Below, one piece after another: positions 52,938 to 60,348 of a DNA stretch of 64,000 bases (position 1 is the stretch's first letter; every line of letters begins with the position of its first letter). The DNA lies in NCBI RefSeq assembly GCF_011813015.1, contig NZ_QHLQ01000009.1, positions 62,001-126,000 on the forward strand. Direction: 5' to 3'. This DNA comes from Parasedimentitalea denitrificans (GTDB lineage Bacteria > Pseudomonadota > Alphaproteobacteria > Rhodobacterales > Rhodobacteraceae). Both the position numbers and the translations under genes were made by a program. The notes beneath the pieces were generated by a model. That model was not told where the DNA came from, did not search any database, and saw only the letters and a list, made by a program, of their open reading frames with translations.

Positions 52938-54427
52938 CACCGGCGCTCCTTGGCCCAGCGATAGTTGGTGTGATCCATCGGGTCCGGCTGGCTTTCGACC
53001 TGCGTCACCCGGCGGGTCTGGTCTGACACGATGGATGAGACTTTTTTGATCTCCCCCATATGTCCGCCCAGTGTTTCATAGTCGGCAACCCGCATGGTGA
53101 ACTCAATCGGGGCCACCAGAGCCGGGGTTGGGACATATCCAAACGACCCGGTTGGCATATCCAGCACATCCACCATCACGGTGATGCCACCGCCGGGCCA
53201 GACATAGCTCTCGGCGCCACCGCAGGACACAAAGGTCAGCGAGTCCTTGACGGATCGGGTCAGTCGCACTGGGTTTTCCGTCACCCCAGCGCGTAGACTG
53301 CCACCTGCGCCGCCCATGAACAGAACTGAACAGACCGATGGTTCACAGTTTTCTGCGATCAGATCTGCCGAGGCTCTGAGCCGGGTGGGGATTTCAGCCT
53401 CTTGTGGCACCAGATCAGCATCCAGAACAAAGTACCCGTACTGCTCGCCGGTGGTCGACACCATCAGTAGGGTCAGCCCTTCCCAGGCCACTTTGGGATT
53501 AAACGGCCCCAGAATGGTCAGCGGATCCTCGATATCCGTACCACCCCAGCCGGTGCCGGGACTGGCCACCTGGAAATAGCGACCGGGCGTTGATCGCCGT
53601 CCCAATATCTTGATGCCAGTGGGGGGAACGTTCAGTTCCTTGCCGGTCTGGTGTTCGGACAAAACGCCGGTGATATGGTCATCAACCACCACCACCTCGT
53701 CCACATGGCCGAGCCATTGTTTGGGGAACATGCCAATGGTGGCCGATCCACAACCAACCCGCATCAATTTCTCGGTCACACCGTTCACGATGGGGGGCTT
53801 GCCCGCCTCGACCACCACAGTTGTCTGGTGGTCTTCGTCGCCAATCACCATTTCCACCGGGTCGCGATTGCACAGCCGCAACAAGGCATCGCAGGTCACA
53901 CGGCCTTCTTTCTTGGACCCTCCGGTCAGATGCTCTACACCGCCCAGCGACAACATTTTCGAGCCATATTCGCTGGTCATCACATGGCCGATGGGTTCGC
54001 CATTCACCCGCACCACGTCACGCTCGTGGCCGATATGACGATCAGTGTCGATCTTCACCTTCACCCCGCAGTACGAGAAAATGCCCTCGGTCACCACGGT
54101 GACCATATCAACGCCGTCGATTTCCTGGCTCACAATGAACGGAGCGGGTTTGTAATCGGGGTAGGTGGTGCCAGCGCCAACCGCTGTTACAAACGGTCGG
54201 TCGCCCTGAACGATGTTACCGTCCCAATCATCGGGCTGGCTATCCTTCATGAACGGCACCAGCTTTTGGCTGGTGTTTTCAATGATGGTCAGCGCATCCA
54301 GCCGTACCAGATCACCACCGTGGTTGGCATAGCGATCACAGGCACCGATTTTACCGTCCGCGATAAAACACATCACCGGGCAGGCGTCACAGCGGATTTT
54401 CTCGGGCTTTACGCGCTCAGTTGTCAT
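52937..54427 (-). CDS. 6-hydroxynicotinate reductase-like iron-sulfur protein
   Basis: 496 residues, overlapping the upstream hydroxylase gene by 11 bases. The N-terminus KIRCDACPVMCFIADGKIGACDRY gives a Cys cluster (C-x2-C-x3-C-x9-C) likely to bind an Fe-S centre; a further cysteine-glycine-rich region (VGCGSATIGMFPKQWLGH, FVSCGGAESYVWPGGGI) lies downstream. The pattern matches the Eubacterium barkeri enzyme that reduces 6-hydroxynicotinate to 1,4,5,6-tetrahydro-6-oxonicotinate with reduced ferredoxin. Similar genes are known in aerobic alphaproteobacteria such as Azorhizobium. The electron donor here is not evident; no ferredoxin gene is in the operon. Confidence 0.85.
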   Translation of the reverse strand: MTTERVKPEKIRCDACPVMCFIADGKIGACDRYANHGGDLVRLDALTIIENTSQKLVPFMKDSQPDDWDGNIVQGDRPFVTAVGAGTTYPDYKPAPFIVSQEIDGVDMVTVVTEGIFSYCGVKVKIDTDRHIGHERDVVRVNGEPIGHVMTSEYGSKMLSLGGVEHLTGGSKKEGRVTCDALLRLCNRDPVEMVIGDEDHQTTVVVEAGKPPIVNGVTEKLMRVGCGSATIGMFPKQWLGHVDEVVVVDDHITGVLSEHQTGKELNVPPTGIKILGRRSTPGRYFQVASPGTGWGGTDIEDPLTILGPFNPKVAWEGLTLLMVSTTGEQYGYFVLDADLVPQEAEIPTRLRASADLIAENCEPSVCSVLFMGGAGGSLRAGVTENPVRLTRSVKDSLTFVSCGGAESYVWPGGGITVMVDVLDMPTGSFGYVPTPALVAPIEFTMRVADYETLGGHMGEIKKVSSIVSDQTRRVTQVESQPDPMDHTNYRWAKERR

Positions 54428-57143
54428 CGGCCAGCTCCTTTAGTGCAGCCCGAACCCGAGCGGGTGTGGCGGGAATTTGTGTTAGGCGCGCACCGGTAGC
54501 GTCTTTGATCGCGTTCAAAATTGCCGGAGTGGTGGGGATCAGCACATGCTCTCCCAAACCCTTGGCGCCGTATGGGCCATGCGCATCCGGTTCCTCGATT
54601 ATGATGGTTTCTATGGGCGGAATATCCCCGATGGTGGGGATCAGATAGTCATGCAGGTTTTCAGTGCGACCGGGGATGTATTCTTCCATCAGCGCCATGC
54701 CGAGGCCCTGCGCAATGCCGCCTTCGACCTGACCCTCGACCAGCAAGGGGTTGATCGCCTTGCCCACGTCATGGGCTGCAACAAATTTGACCGGCGTCAC
54801 AGTGCCCAGCGCAGTGTCTACCTCGACCACAACCAGCTGTGCGCAATAGCCAAACTGGGCATAGGGCACACCCTGTCCGTTTTCATCCAGCGGCTTGGTC
54901 GGTGGGTCATAGGTTTCCTGCGCGCCAAACACGTAGCCGTGGGCATCATAGGGCAGCAGTGACAGGTCGATCACATGCTCGCTTGCTGCGTCGATAACCC
55001 GGATTGCTCCGTTGCCGAACTCTAGCTTTGCGCTGTCACTGGCGTTGACCCGCTGCAAGATCGCGGCGCGCAGGGCTAGGCCAGATAGCCGCGCAGCACT
55101 ACCCGACACATAGGTCTGGCGCGAGGCCGAAGTCTTGCCGGCATCTGGTGTGACGTCAGTGTCGGCGCCGATTAGTTTGATTTGTTGAACGTCAATGCCC
55201 AGCGCCTTGGCAAAAATCTGGGTGATGACGGTGTTGGCACCCTGACCGATATCCATCGCCCCCTGATGCAGCACCACAGAGCCGTCAGCCCGGATGCCGG
55301 ATTTGATGGTCGATGGGTTGGGAAGTGAGGTATTGCCACAGCCGTACCAGCCTGCTGCGATGCCAACACCGCGCTTTTGGACCCTGTTTGTCGAATTATA
55401 ACTAGCTGCGGCGGTACGCTCGCTGTCCCAAGCCGATTGTATCGCGGTCAAACAAGCTTTGACCCCGACACCCTGTTCAAACACCTGACCACAAACCGTG
55501 GGTGTGTTGTTTTCCAGCGCGTTCAGCAGGCGGAACTGCAGCCGGTCGATCCCCAGCTTGTCTGCCAATTCATCAAACAGACTTTCCTGTGCGATGGCAG
55601 CCTGGGGGACTCCGAAACCACGAAAGGCCCCAGATGGCGGGTTGTGAGTGTGGATTGCGCGGGCTTCGGCCCGGTAGTTGGGGACGCGGTAGGGGCCAGA
55701 GGCGTGCACCGGAACGCGGTTGGAAACGGTCGGGCCCCAACTGGCATAGGCGCCGGTGTTGAAATCCCCCGAGAAATCCATGCCCTGAATGCGCCCATCT
55801 TGGCTGGCGCTGATTGTAAGGCGAATGTCTGCGGGGTGGCGCTTGGTTGTTGATTGCATCGATTCTGAACGGGAATAGGCGATCCGAACTGGCCGCCCAG
55901 TATGCAATGCGGCCAAGGCCAGATAAGGCTGCACCGAAAGATCCAGTTTGGATCCGAACCCGCCACCAACGCCTGTGGGTATGATGCGGATATCTTTGCG
56001 GTCCATGCCCAATATGGTCTCTAGCCCTTCTAGGTCCATCACTGGGGCCTGAGTGCAGGCATGTACTTCGATACGGCCATCGACCATCTGGGCAAAGCCT
56101 GCTTCGGGTTCGATATAGGCGTGTTCGACAAACCCGGTCTGAAAGCGCCCCTCGACACAGGTATCCGCTGTCGACAGGGCCTGCGATGCATCACCTTGTT
56201 GCACAAAACCGGCACACATCACATTGCCCTCACGCCGTTGATGCAGTTGCGGAGCACTTGGGGCGGTGGCACCTGATACGGTCTCAGCGCTGGGCAGCTC
56301 GGTCCATGTCACCGGGAATGCCTCGACATCAAAACCCTGCACCGCGTCGGGTGAAAGAACCACGGCTGCAACAGCTTCTCCTAGGAACCGGGTTTCGGTC
56401 TCCGCAAATACAGGCTGATCGACAAAGTCGGGAATGACACCAAACAGGTTCTGACCCGGCACATCCGAACTGGTCAGCACCGCCTCAACTCCGGGAGTAT
56501 TGGCTAGCCAATCGTCAATATGGCCAAAGGTAAAACTCGCCCGAGCATAGGGGGAGCGAATGATCCGCAACACTAATGCATCGGCTGGCGCGACATCGTC
56601 GCCAAAATTTTCGGTCCCCGTGACCTTGGCCACGCCATCCAGCCTAGGGATCGAACTGCCGACAGTGCCATCGCCAGCCTCGGCCGTTTGGGTTGACGGA
56701 CTGGCCACCACCGCGTCAATGATCTTGCGATAGCCGGTACAGCGACAGAGCACACCGCCCAGCGCATCCTTCACCTGATCAGGTGAAGGCGTCTGTGTTT
56801 CCCGCAGCAGGGCCACAGCCGAGACCATCATGCCAGGCGTGCAAATCCCACATTGCGCCGCGCCGTGGTTCTGAAAACTCTCGCTCAGGCGCTGGGCGTC
56901 GGGGTCGTGTTTTGCCAGCCCACCCAGTGTTTCAACATGCCGCCCTTCGGCCTGATGGGTTGGGGTTAGGCAGGCACAGACCGGGGCCCCGTCGATCAGT
57001 ACCGTGCAAGCCCCACAATCGCCTGCGTCACAGCCCACTTTGACATCCAGCTGCCCCAGACCCTCGCGCAGGGTCTGCGACAGGCGCTCTCCAGCTAGTG
57101 GGGCGACACTGACAGTTTGGGTGTTCAGGCGAAATTCTGTCAT
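54417..57143 (-). CDS. Molybdenum hydroxylase, fused 2Fe-2S and molybdopterin subunits (nicotinate dehydrogenase-like)
   Basis: 908 residues from the ATG at 57143; an ATG at 57167 overlapping the FAD-subunit gene is possible. Residues ~1-160 hold two [2Fe-2S] sites: plant-type CDAGDCGACTV and QCGICTPGM with CRCTGYRKI. The remaining ~740 residues are the xanthine-dehydrogenase-type molybdopterin domain: GEAVAAVVLSPDA, GVGGGFGSKLD, GAFRGFGVPQ, HQGAMDIGQGANTVITQIFA and the catalytic Glu in AKGLGEHVLIPTTPAI. Together with the FAD subunit it would hydroxylate nicotinate at C6 using water. Fusion of the two subunits in this order is seen in some aldehyde/xanthine-type enzymes. Substrate is inferred from the downstream reductase and enamidase genes. 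Confidence 0.85.
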   Translation of the reverse strand: MTEFRLNTQTVSVAPLAGERLSQTLREGLGQLDVKVGCDAGDCGACTVLIDGAPVCACLTPTHQAEGRHVETLGGLAKHDPDAQRLSESFQNHGAAQCGICTPGMMVSAVALLRETQTPSPDQVKDALGGVLCRCTGYRKIIDAVVASPSTQTAEAGDGTVGSSIPRLDGVAKVTGTENFGDDVAPADALVLRIIRSPYARASFTFGHIDDWLANTPGVEAVLTSSDVPGQNLFGVIPDFVDQPVFAETETRFLGEAVAAVVLSPDAVQGFDVEAFPVTWTELPSAETVSGATAPSAPQLHQRREGNVMCAGFVQQGDASQALSTADTCVEGRFQTGFVEHAYIEPEAGFAQMVDGRIEVHACTQAPVMDLEGLETILGMDRKDIRIIPTGVGGGFGSKLDLSVQPYLALAALHTGRPVRIAYSRSESMQSTTKRHPADIRLTISASQDGRIQGMDFSGDFNTGAYASWGPTVSNRVPVHASGPYRVPNYRAEARAIHTHNPPSGAFRGFGVPQAAIAQESLFDELADKLGIDRLQFRLLNALENNTPTVCGQVFEQGVGVKACLTAIQSAWDSERTAAASYNSTNRVQKRGVGIAAGWYGCGNTSLPNPSTIKSGIRADGSVVLHQGAMDIGQGANTVITQIFAKALGIDVQQIKLIGADTDVTPDAGKTSASRQTYVSGSAARLSGLALRAAILQRVNASDSAKLEFGNGAIRVIDAASEHVIDLSLLPYDAHGYVFGAQETYDPPTKPLDENGQGVPYAQFGYCAQLVVVEVDTALGTVTPVKFVAAHDVGKAINPLLVEGQVEGGIAQGLGMALMEEYIPGRTENLHDYLIPTIGDIPPIETIIIEEPDAHGPYGAKGLGEHVLIPTTPAILNAIKDATGARLTQIPATPARVRAALKELADDN

Positions 57144-57159
57144 CGGGTTCACGATCCGC

Positions 57160-57993
57160 TTATCCATTTGAAATCGCAGCCTTGCCAACGGCTCGTTTGA
57201 TCTGCTCGGCAACGGCATCCAACCGATATCCGGCATCGGCGCGAATGTCTGTGATTGGGGCGAGAGGTGCCAGATGATCAGTAGAGATCTGGATCTGCTG
57301 CGGCATTTTCCCGATCAGATCTGCCTCTAACCCGGTAAGCTGTTTGGCAACAGGCGAACAGGCCCCCACGGCGACGCGTGCGAAATCAATGCGCCCAGTG
57401 GCGTCACAGCCAATCACCACTGCTACCATAGTGATGGAAATCACCAGATAGCTGCGACTGCCCAGTTTTTCGAATGCACCGCGGGTATAGCCGGGTAGGG
57501 GAGGGACATGGATTGCAGTCACCAGCTCCCCGGCGCGCAAATGAGTTTGGCGTGGGCCGGTTACAAACTCATCAACTGGCATCCGGCGGACCCCATCAGG
57601 GCCGGTAATCTCAACCGTTGCGCCCAGTGTTATCAGCGGTGGCATGCCATCCGCCGCTGGAGAGGCGTTGCAAATGTTTCCGGCAATCGTACCCGAATTC
57701 TGGATTTGCACGCTGCCAATGGTGCGCGCCGCTGCCTGTAATCCGGCGTAGCAGTCTGGCAGATCCGCTTTGATTATTTCACTCCACCGGGTGGCTGCCC
57801 CAATGCGCAGCCCATTCGGCCCCCACTGCAATCCTGCCAGACCTTCGATACGGGTGACATCCAACAGACTGTTTTGCATAGGAGCCTGTCCCCGTGCCGG
57901 AAAGACATCAGAGCCCCCCGCAATGATGCTGACGTCCTCTGAGGCGAGCAGGGACAAAGCGTCGTTCAGCGCGGTTGGGGCAAAGTAAGCCAA
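57160..57993 (-). CDS. Molybdenum hydroxylase FAD-binding subunit
   Basis: 277 residues. The FAD-binding loops are SIIAGGSDVFPARG and GTIAGNICNASPAADGMPPLITLGA, diagnostic of the CoxM/XDH FAD subunit; a C-terminal CO_deh_flav_C-type domain (FEKLGSRSYLVISITMVAVVIG, VAVGACSPVAKQLTGLEADL) follows. It takes electrons from the molybdenum subunit via its 2Fe-2S centres. It is the first gene of the operon, 25 bases downstream of the predicted MarR operator. Confidence 0.92.
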   Translation of the reverse strand: MAYFAPTALNDALSLLASEDVSIIAGGSDVFPARGQAPMQNSLLDVTRIEGLAGLQWGPNGLRIGAATRWSEIIKADLPDCYAGLQAAARTIGSVQIQNSGTIAGNICNASPAADGMPPLITLGATVEITGPDGVRRMPVDEFVTGPRQTHLRAGELVTAIHVPPLPGYTRGAFEKLGSRSYLVISITMVAVVIGCDATGRIDFARVAVGACSPVAKQLTGLEADLIGKMPQQIQISTDHLAPLAPITDIRADAGYRLDAVAEQIKRAVGKAAISNG

Positions 57994-58017
57994 AATCGCA
58001 GCTCCTCAGGTGAATGA

Positions 58018-58036
58018 AAATTGTTTGCATGCTAAT
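58018..58036 (-). promoter_or_regulatory. Predicted MarR operator, dehydrogenase operon promoter
   Basis: On the minus strand this reads ATTAGCATGCAAACAATTT, identical at 16 of 19 positions to the site upstream of the enamidase gene, in the same orientation and at the same distance from the start codon. Its core TTTGCATGCTAA (58024-58035, plus strand) is palindromic around GCATGC. Confidence 0.65.
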
Positions 58037-58150
58037 GGTATTGCGCGACGCCAAACCTTGTCAACGGAAAACCCCTTTGCGACCAGCGGCAAAGCGGGGT
58101 TCAGGTTGGGTCAAACGAGAGGAATGGTGGTGCAGTTGGGCCGTTGGCTA

Positions 58151-58945
58151 CTACGCAGAAAAGACTTTGTGCCAGGCTGCATTTGCTGCGGGTACCTGCT
58201 GTGCAGGCAAGGCGATTAGCAGGGTCTCTGTCTGATCCCAGGACATAATGACCTTGGTGTCGCCGGAGATCGTCAGTAACATAAAGCTGGGGATCATCTC
58301 GGGCATCCGCAGGGCGCGTCCGCTTTTGGCCTTTGCTGCCTTGTCGGCGCGTGCCAGTTCAGTCAGCTTATCGGTCAATGTCTCAGGTCCAGAGCTGCCG
58401 AGTTGCGCGCTGTCTTCACCCAATAAAACCCAGGCCTCAGCCAATGCACTAACGCTGGCAAGAACCTGCGATAAACGGCTGCCTTGCGGTGCCTGCGGTA
58501 CAAGGCAGTCGGCGATCTGTGTCGCCGAGCAGCTTTGTGTTTCGATACCAGTTTCACAGGCCCGCCGGGTAATGTGAAAACCGGTGTTCTGATACATGGC
58601 CGACAGCTGTTGTAGCTGCTGCGCATAGGTTTGCGCAGGTGAGATCGCGTCAACCGGATGTGTATTGCCAGTGTCGTTGGTCAGCTCTAGCGACAAGAGC
58701 CTGCGATGTCCGACACGCAGTTTGGCAACTGCGTCTTGACCAAAGAACAAGGTCAGTTGCCGGGGCAACATGGTTTCGTCAATTTCAATCAGCAGGCTGT
58801 GGAGCAGGTTAGCCCGACCTTCCGCCGCAGCGCGTCGGTCAGCGTGCAGGTCGGCCACATCACCCGATAGCCGAACGAGCGCCTCTCTCAGCGCTACAGA
58901 GGCGTCATCCTGTCCGGTCAACTGTTGGGCGGTTGAGTGCGACAT
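58151..58945 (-). CDS. Hypothetical protein, last gene of the GTPase operon
   Basis: 264 residues from the ATG at 58945, whose first bases overlap the stop of the roadblock-like gene (TGATG). No family is recognised. Residues ~10-50 form a likely helix rich in Ala, Arg and Leu; a mixed middle region follows (PRQLTLFFGQDAVAKLRVGHRRLLSLELT). Residues ~110-160 hold three cysteines (RRACETGIETQSCSATQIADC). The C-terminal 45 residues (MIPSFMLLTISGDTKVIMSWDQTETLLIALP) have a strand pattern that could be a small alpha/beta domain. No signal peptide or membrane segment. Probably a soluble partner of the GTPases. Confidence 0.65.
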   Translation of the reverse strand: MSHSTAQQLTGQDDASVALREALVRLSGDVADLHADRRAAAEGRANLLHSLLIEIDETMLPRQLTLFFGQDAVAKLRVGHRRLLSLELTNDTGNTHPVDAISPAQTYAQQLQQLSAMYQNTGFHITRRACETGIETQSCSATQIADCLVPQAPQGSRLSQVLASVSALAEAWVLLGEDSAQLGSSGPETLTDKLTELARADKAAKAKSGRALRMPEMIPSFMLLTISGDTKVIMSWDQTETLLIALPAQQVPAANAAWHKVFSA

Positions 58946-59334
58946 CACAGCCCCTCGGACAGATCGCCCAGCAATGCCATTGCTGGAGGGACAAGGGAGC
59001 GAGCGCTGTGCTCGCTGTCACAGACGCAAAGGATTGCATCGTTTGCGGTGTCTTGCGAGGCACTCGGATTACGGAGGTACACTCGGGTTTCCTGCGGGGT
59101 GACGACGATAACTTCGGCGGTGTCTTCACCGGCTAGCGGCGTTTGATCTGCAAGAGCATCCTGAAGGCTAAACCCATGTGCAGCCTGAGCACAGAGCTGG
59201 TCAAGATATTCCTGCGGCTGTTGTCCTGCGGCACTGCTGCGCAGAACCAGCCGGGTGCCGAGATCGCCAAAAGCAACCAGAGCACATCCGGGTGTGGTTT
59301 CGCGCAGGGCGTTAAGACGACCAGCTATGTCCAT
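58945..59334 (-). CDS. Roadblock/LC7-like small protein
   Basis: 129 residues with GGAGG upstream of the ATG. The start LNALRETTPGCALVAFGDLGTRLVLRSS follows the roadblock/LC7 pattern (helix, then 'PG-xx-a-v-d-xG-l' strand turn), and the end DAILCVCDSEHSARSLVPPAMALLGDL has the final strand and helix. In bacteria such proteins act as GTPase-activating or scaffold partners of small GTPases (for example MglB with MglA). Placement among three GTPase genes supports that role. The assignment is by pattern, not alignment. Confidence 0.6.
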   Translation of the reverse strand: MDIAGRLNALRETTPGCALVAFGDLGTRLVLRSSAAGQQPQEYLDQLCAQAAHGFSLQDALADQTPLAGEDTAEVIVVTPQETRVYLRNPSASQDTANDAILCVCDSEHSARSLVPPAMALLGDLSEGL

Positions 59335-60348
59335 GTCTGGCCTCCGCAGATGCCTAGAAGCATGGGAGAGGGGGCAAGAAAATCAGCCTTGGTCATCCCG
59401 AACTTCCAGTCTTGGTTGACGATCAGTGCGCCGTCGGCCACCTCCGGCTGCTTTGACGCGTCGGGGAACAACACAATCACCAGCCGGTGACGAGGCGGGT
59501 TTCCTTCGGTCCACGCGGGGCTGTTCGGCGGTTTCGCGTATCTCATCAATTGCGAACACCTCTGCCTGCACGATTTCCTCGGGCGAGCGTTCATCAGGTG
59601 TTTGAACTGTCGTGTCCTTGGCTGCTGTCACATTGGTCACGGGTCTGTCGAGCAGCGTTTCAACCATGAATTCAACCAGCTTGTCGGCACCACTGCGCTT
59701 CCAGGCCTCTACGTCGTCGCCTGCGTCCATGGCAGTGCTAAGGGACACCGGAAAGATCCTGTCGAACAGACCTTCGGTTTCCTTGCTGATACGGGCAACC
59801 ACCCGGCCTTGGTCACGCTCGGTGCGCAGTTTGTCGAAATGGGTGATCAGCAGAATGTTGGGGCCAGAGACCGTCTCGGAAATGCTTTCCCAAACGGCGG
59901 CCTCGGACTGGCGCCAGGCCTGTGTCGCATGGGTACACCAGATCACCCCGTCCACCTCGGGCATCAGGGATTGCCAAACTGACGGGTCCATATTGGGATC
60001 GGATATTCCCGGCATGTCGATCAGATCACATAGTGTTAGCGCGTCAGACGGGAAGAACAGGCGGATCATCGCCGTGGTATCCATATCGACATCACCCAGA
60101 TCATCGAAGTTGGCCGCTGTCTGGGTGCCGTCAGTTGACACGACAAAAGCCGCGTCATCACCGTATGAAATCCACACCGGAGGCAGCCGTGTTGCGGTCA
60201 CGCGTGTGGGCAGGATCTGACGGCTGACCAGCAGGTTGGTCAGTGTGCTTTTGCCGGCACTGAATTCCCCCATAAGCGCAAGGCGCGGCTTGCGGTTGGG
60301 CGCGGTCGGTTGGCTGTCTGCGCTGGACATGGCTGTCTCTTGCGTCAT
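59325..60348 (-). CDS. Dynamin-like P-loop GTPase, apparent frameshift near the 3' end
   Basis: The start ATG at 60348 overlaps the stop of the large dynamin gene (ATGA). G1 is LMGEFSAGKSTLTNLL, G3 LIDMPGIS and G4 ITHFDKL. The uninterrupted frame ends at 59383 (321 residues), but its last ~45 residues are Arg-rich and unlike protein (VVPRRVKAAGGGRRR). A one-base shift at a CCCC run (59517-59520, plus strand GGGG) moves to a frame reading HRLVIVLFPDASKQPEVADG ... FLAPSPMLLGICGGQTWT, which ends at 59325 and overlaps the next gene by 10 bases as elsewhere in this operon. The restored protein would have ~340 residues. True mutation, sequencing error or programmed shift cannot be separated here. 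Confidence 0.75.

Noticed and set aside
59383-59520. Programmed +1 frameshifting as the preferred explanation for the GTPase gene
   Set aside because: The C4 run allows it, but there is no stimulatory structure or slow codon evident; a simple indel or sequencing error is likelier.
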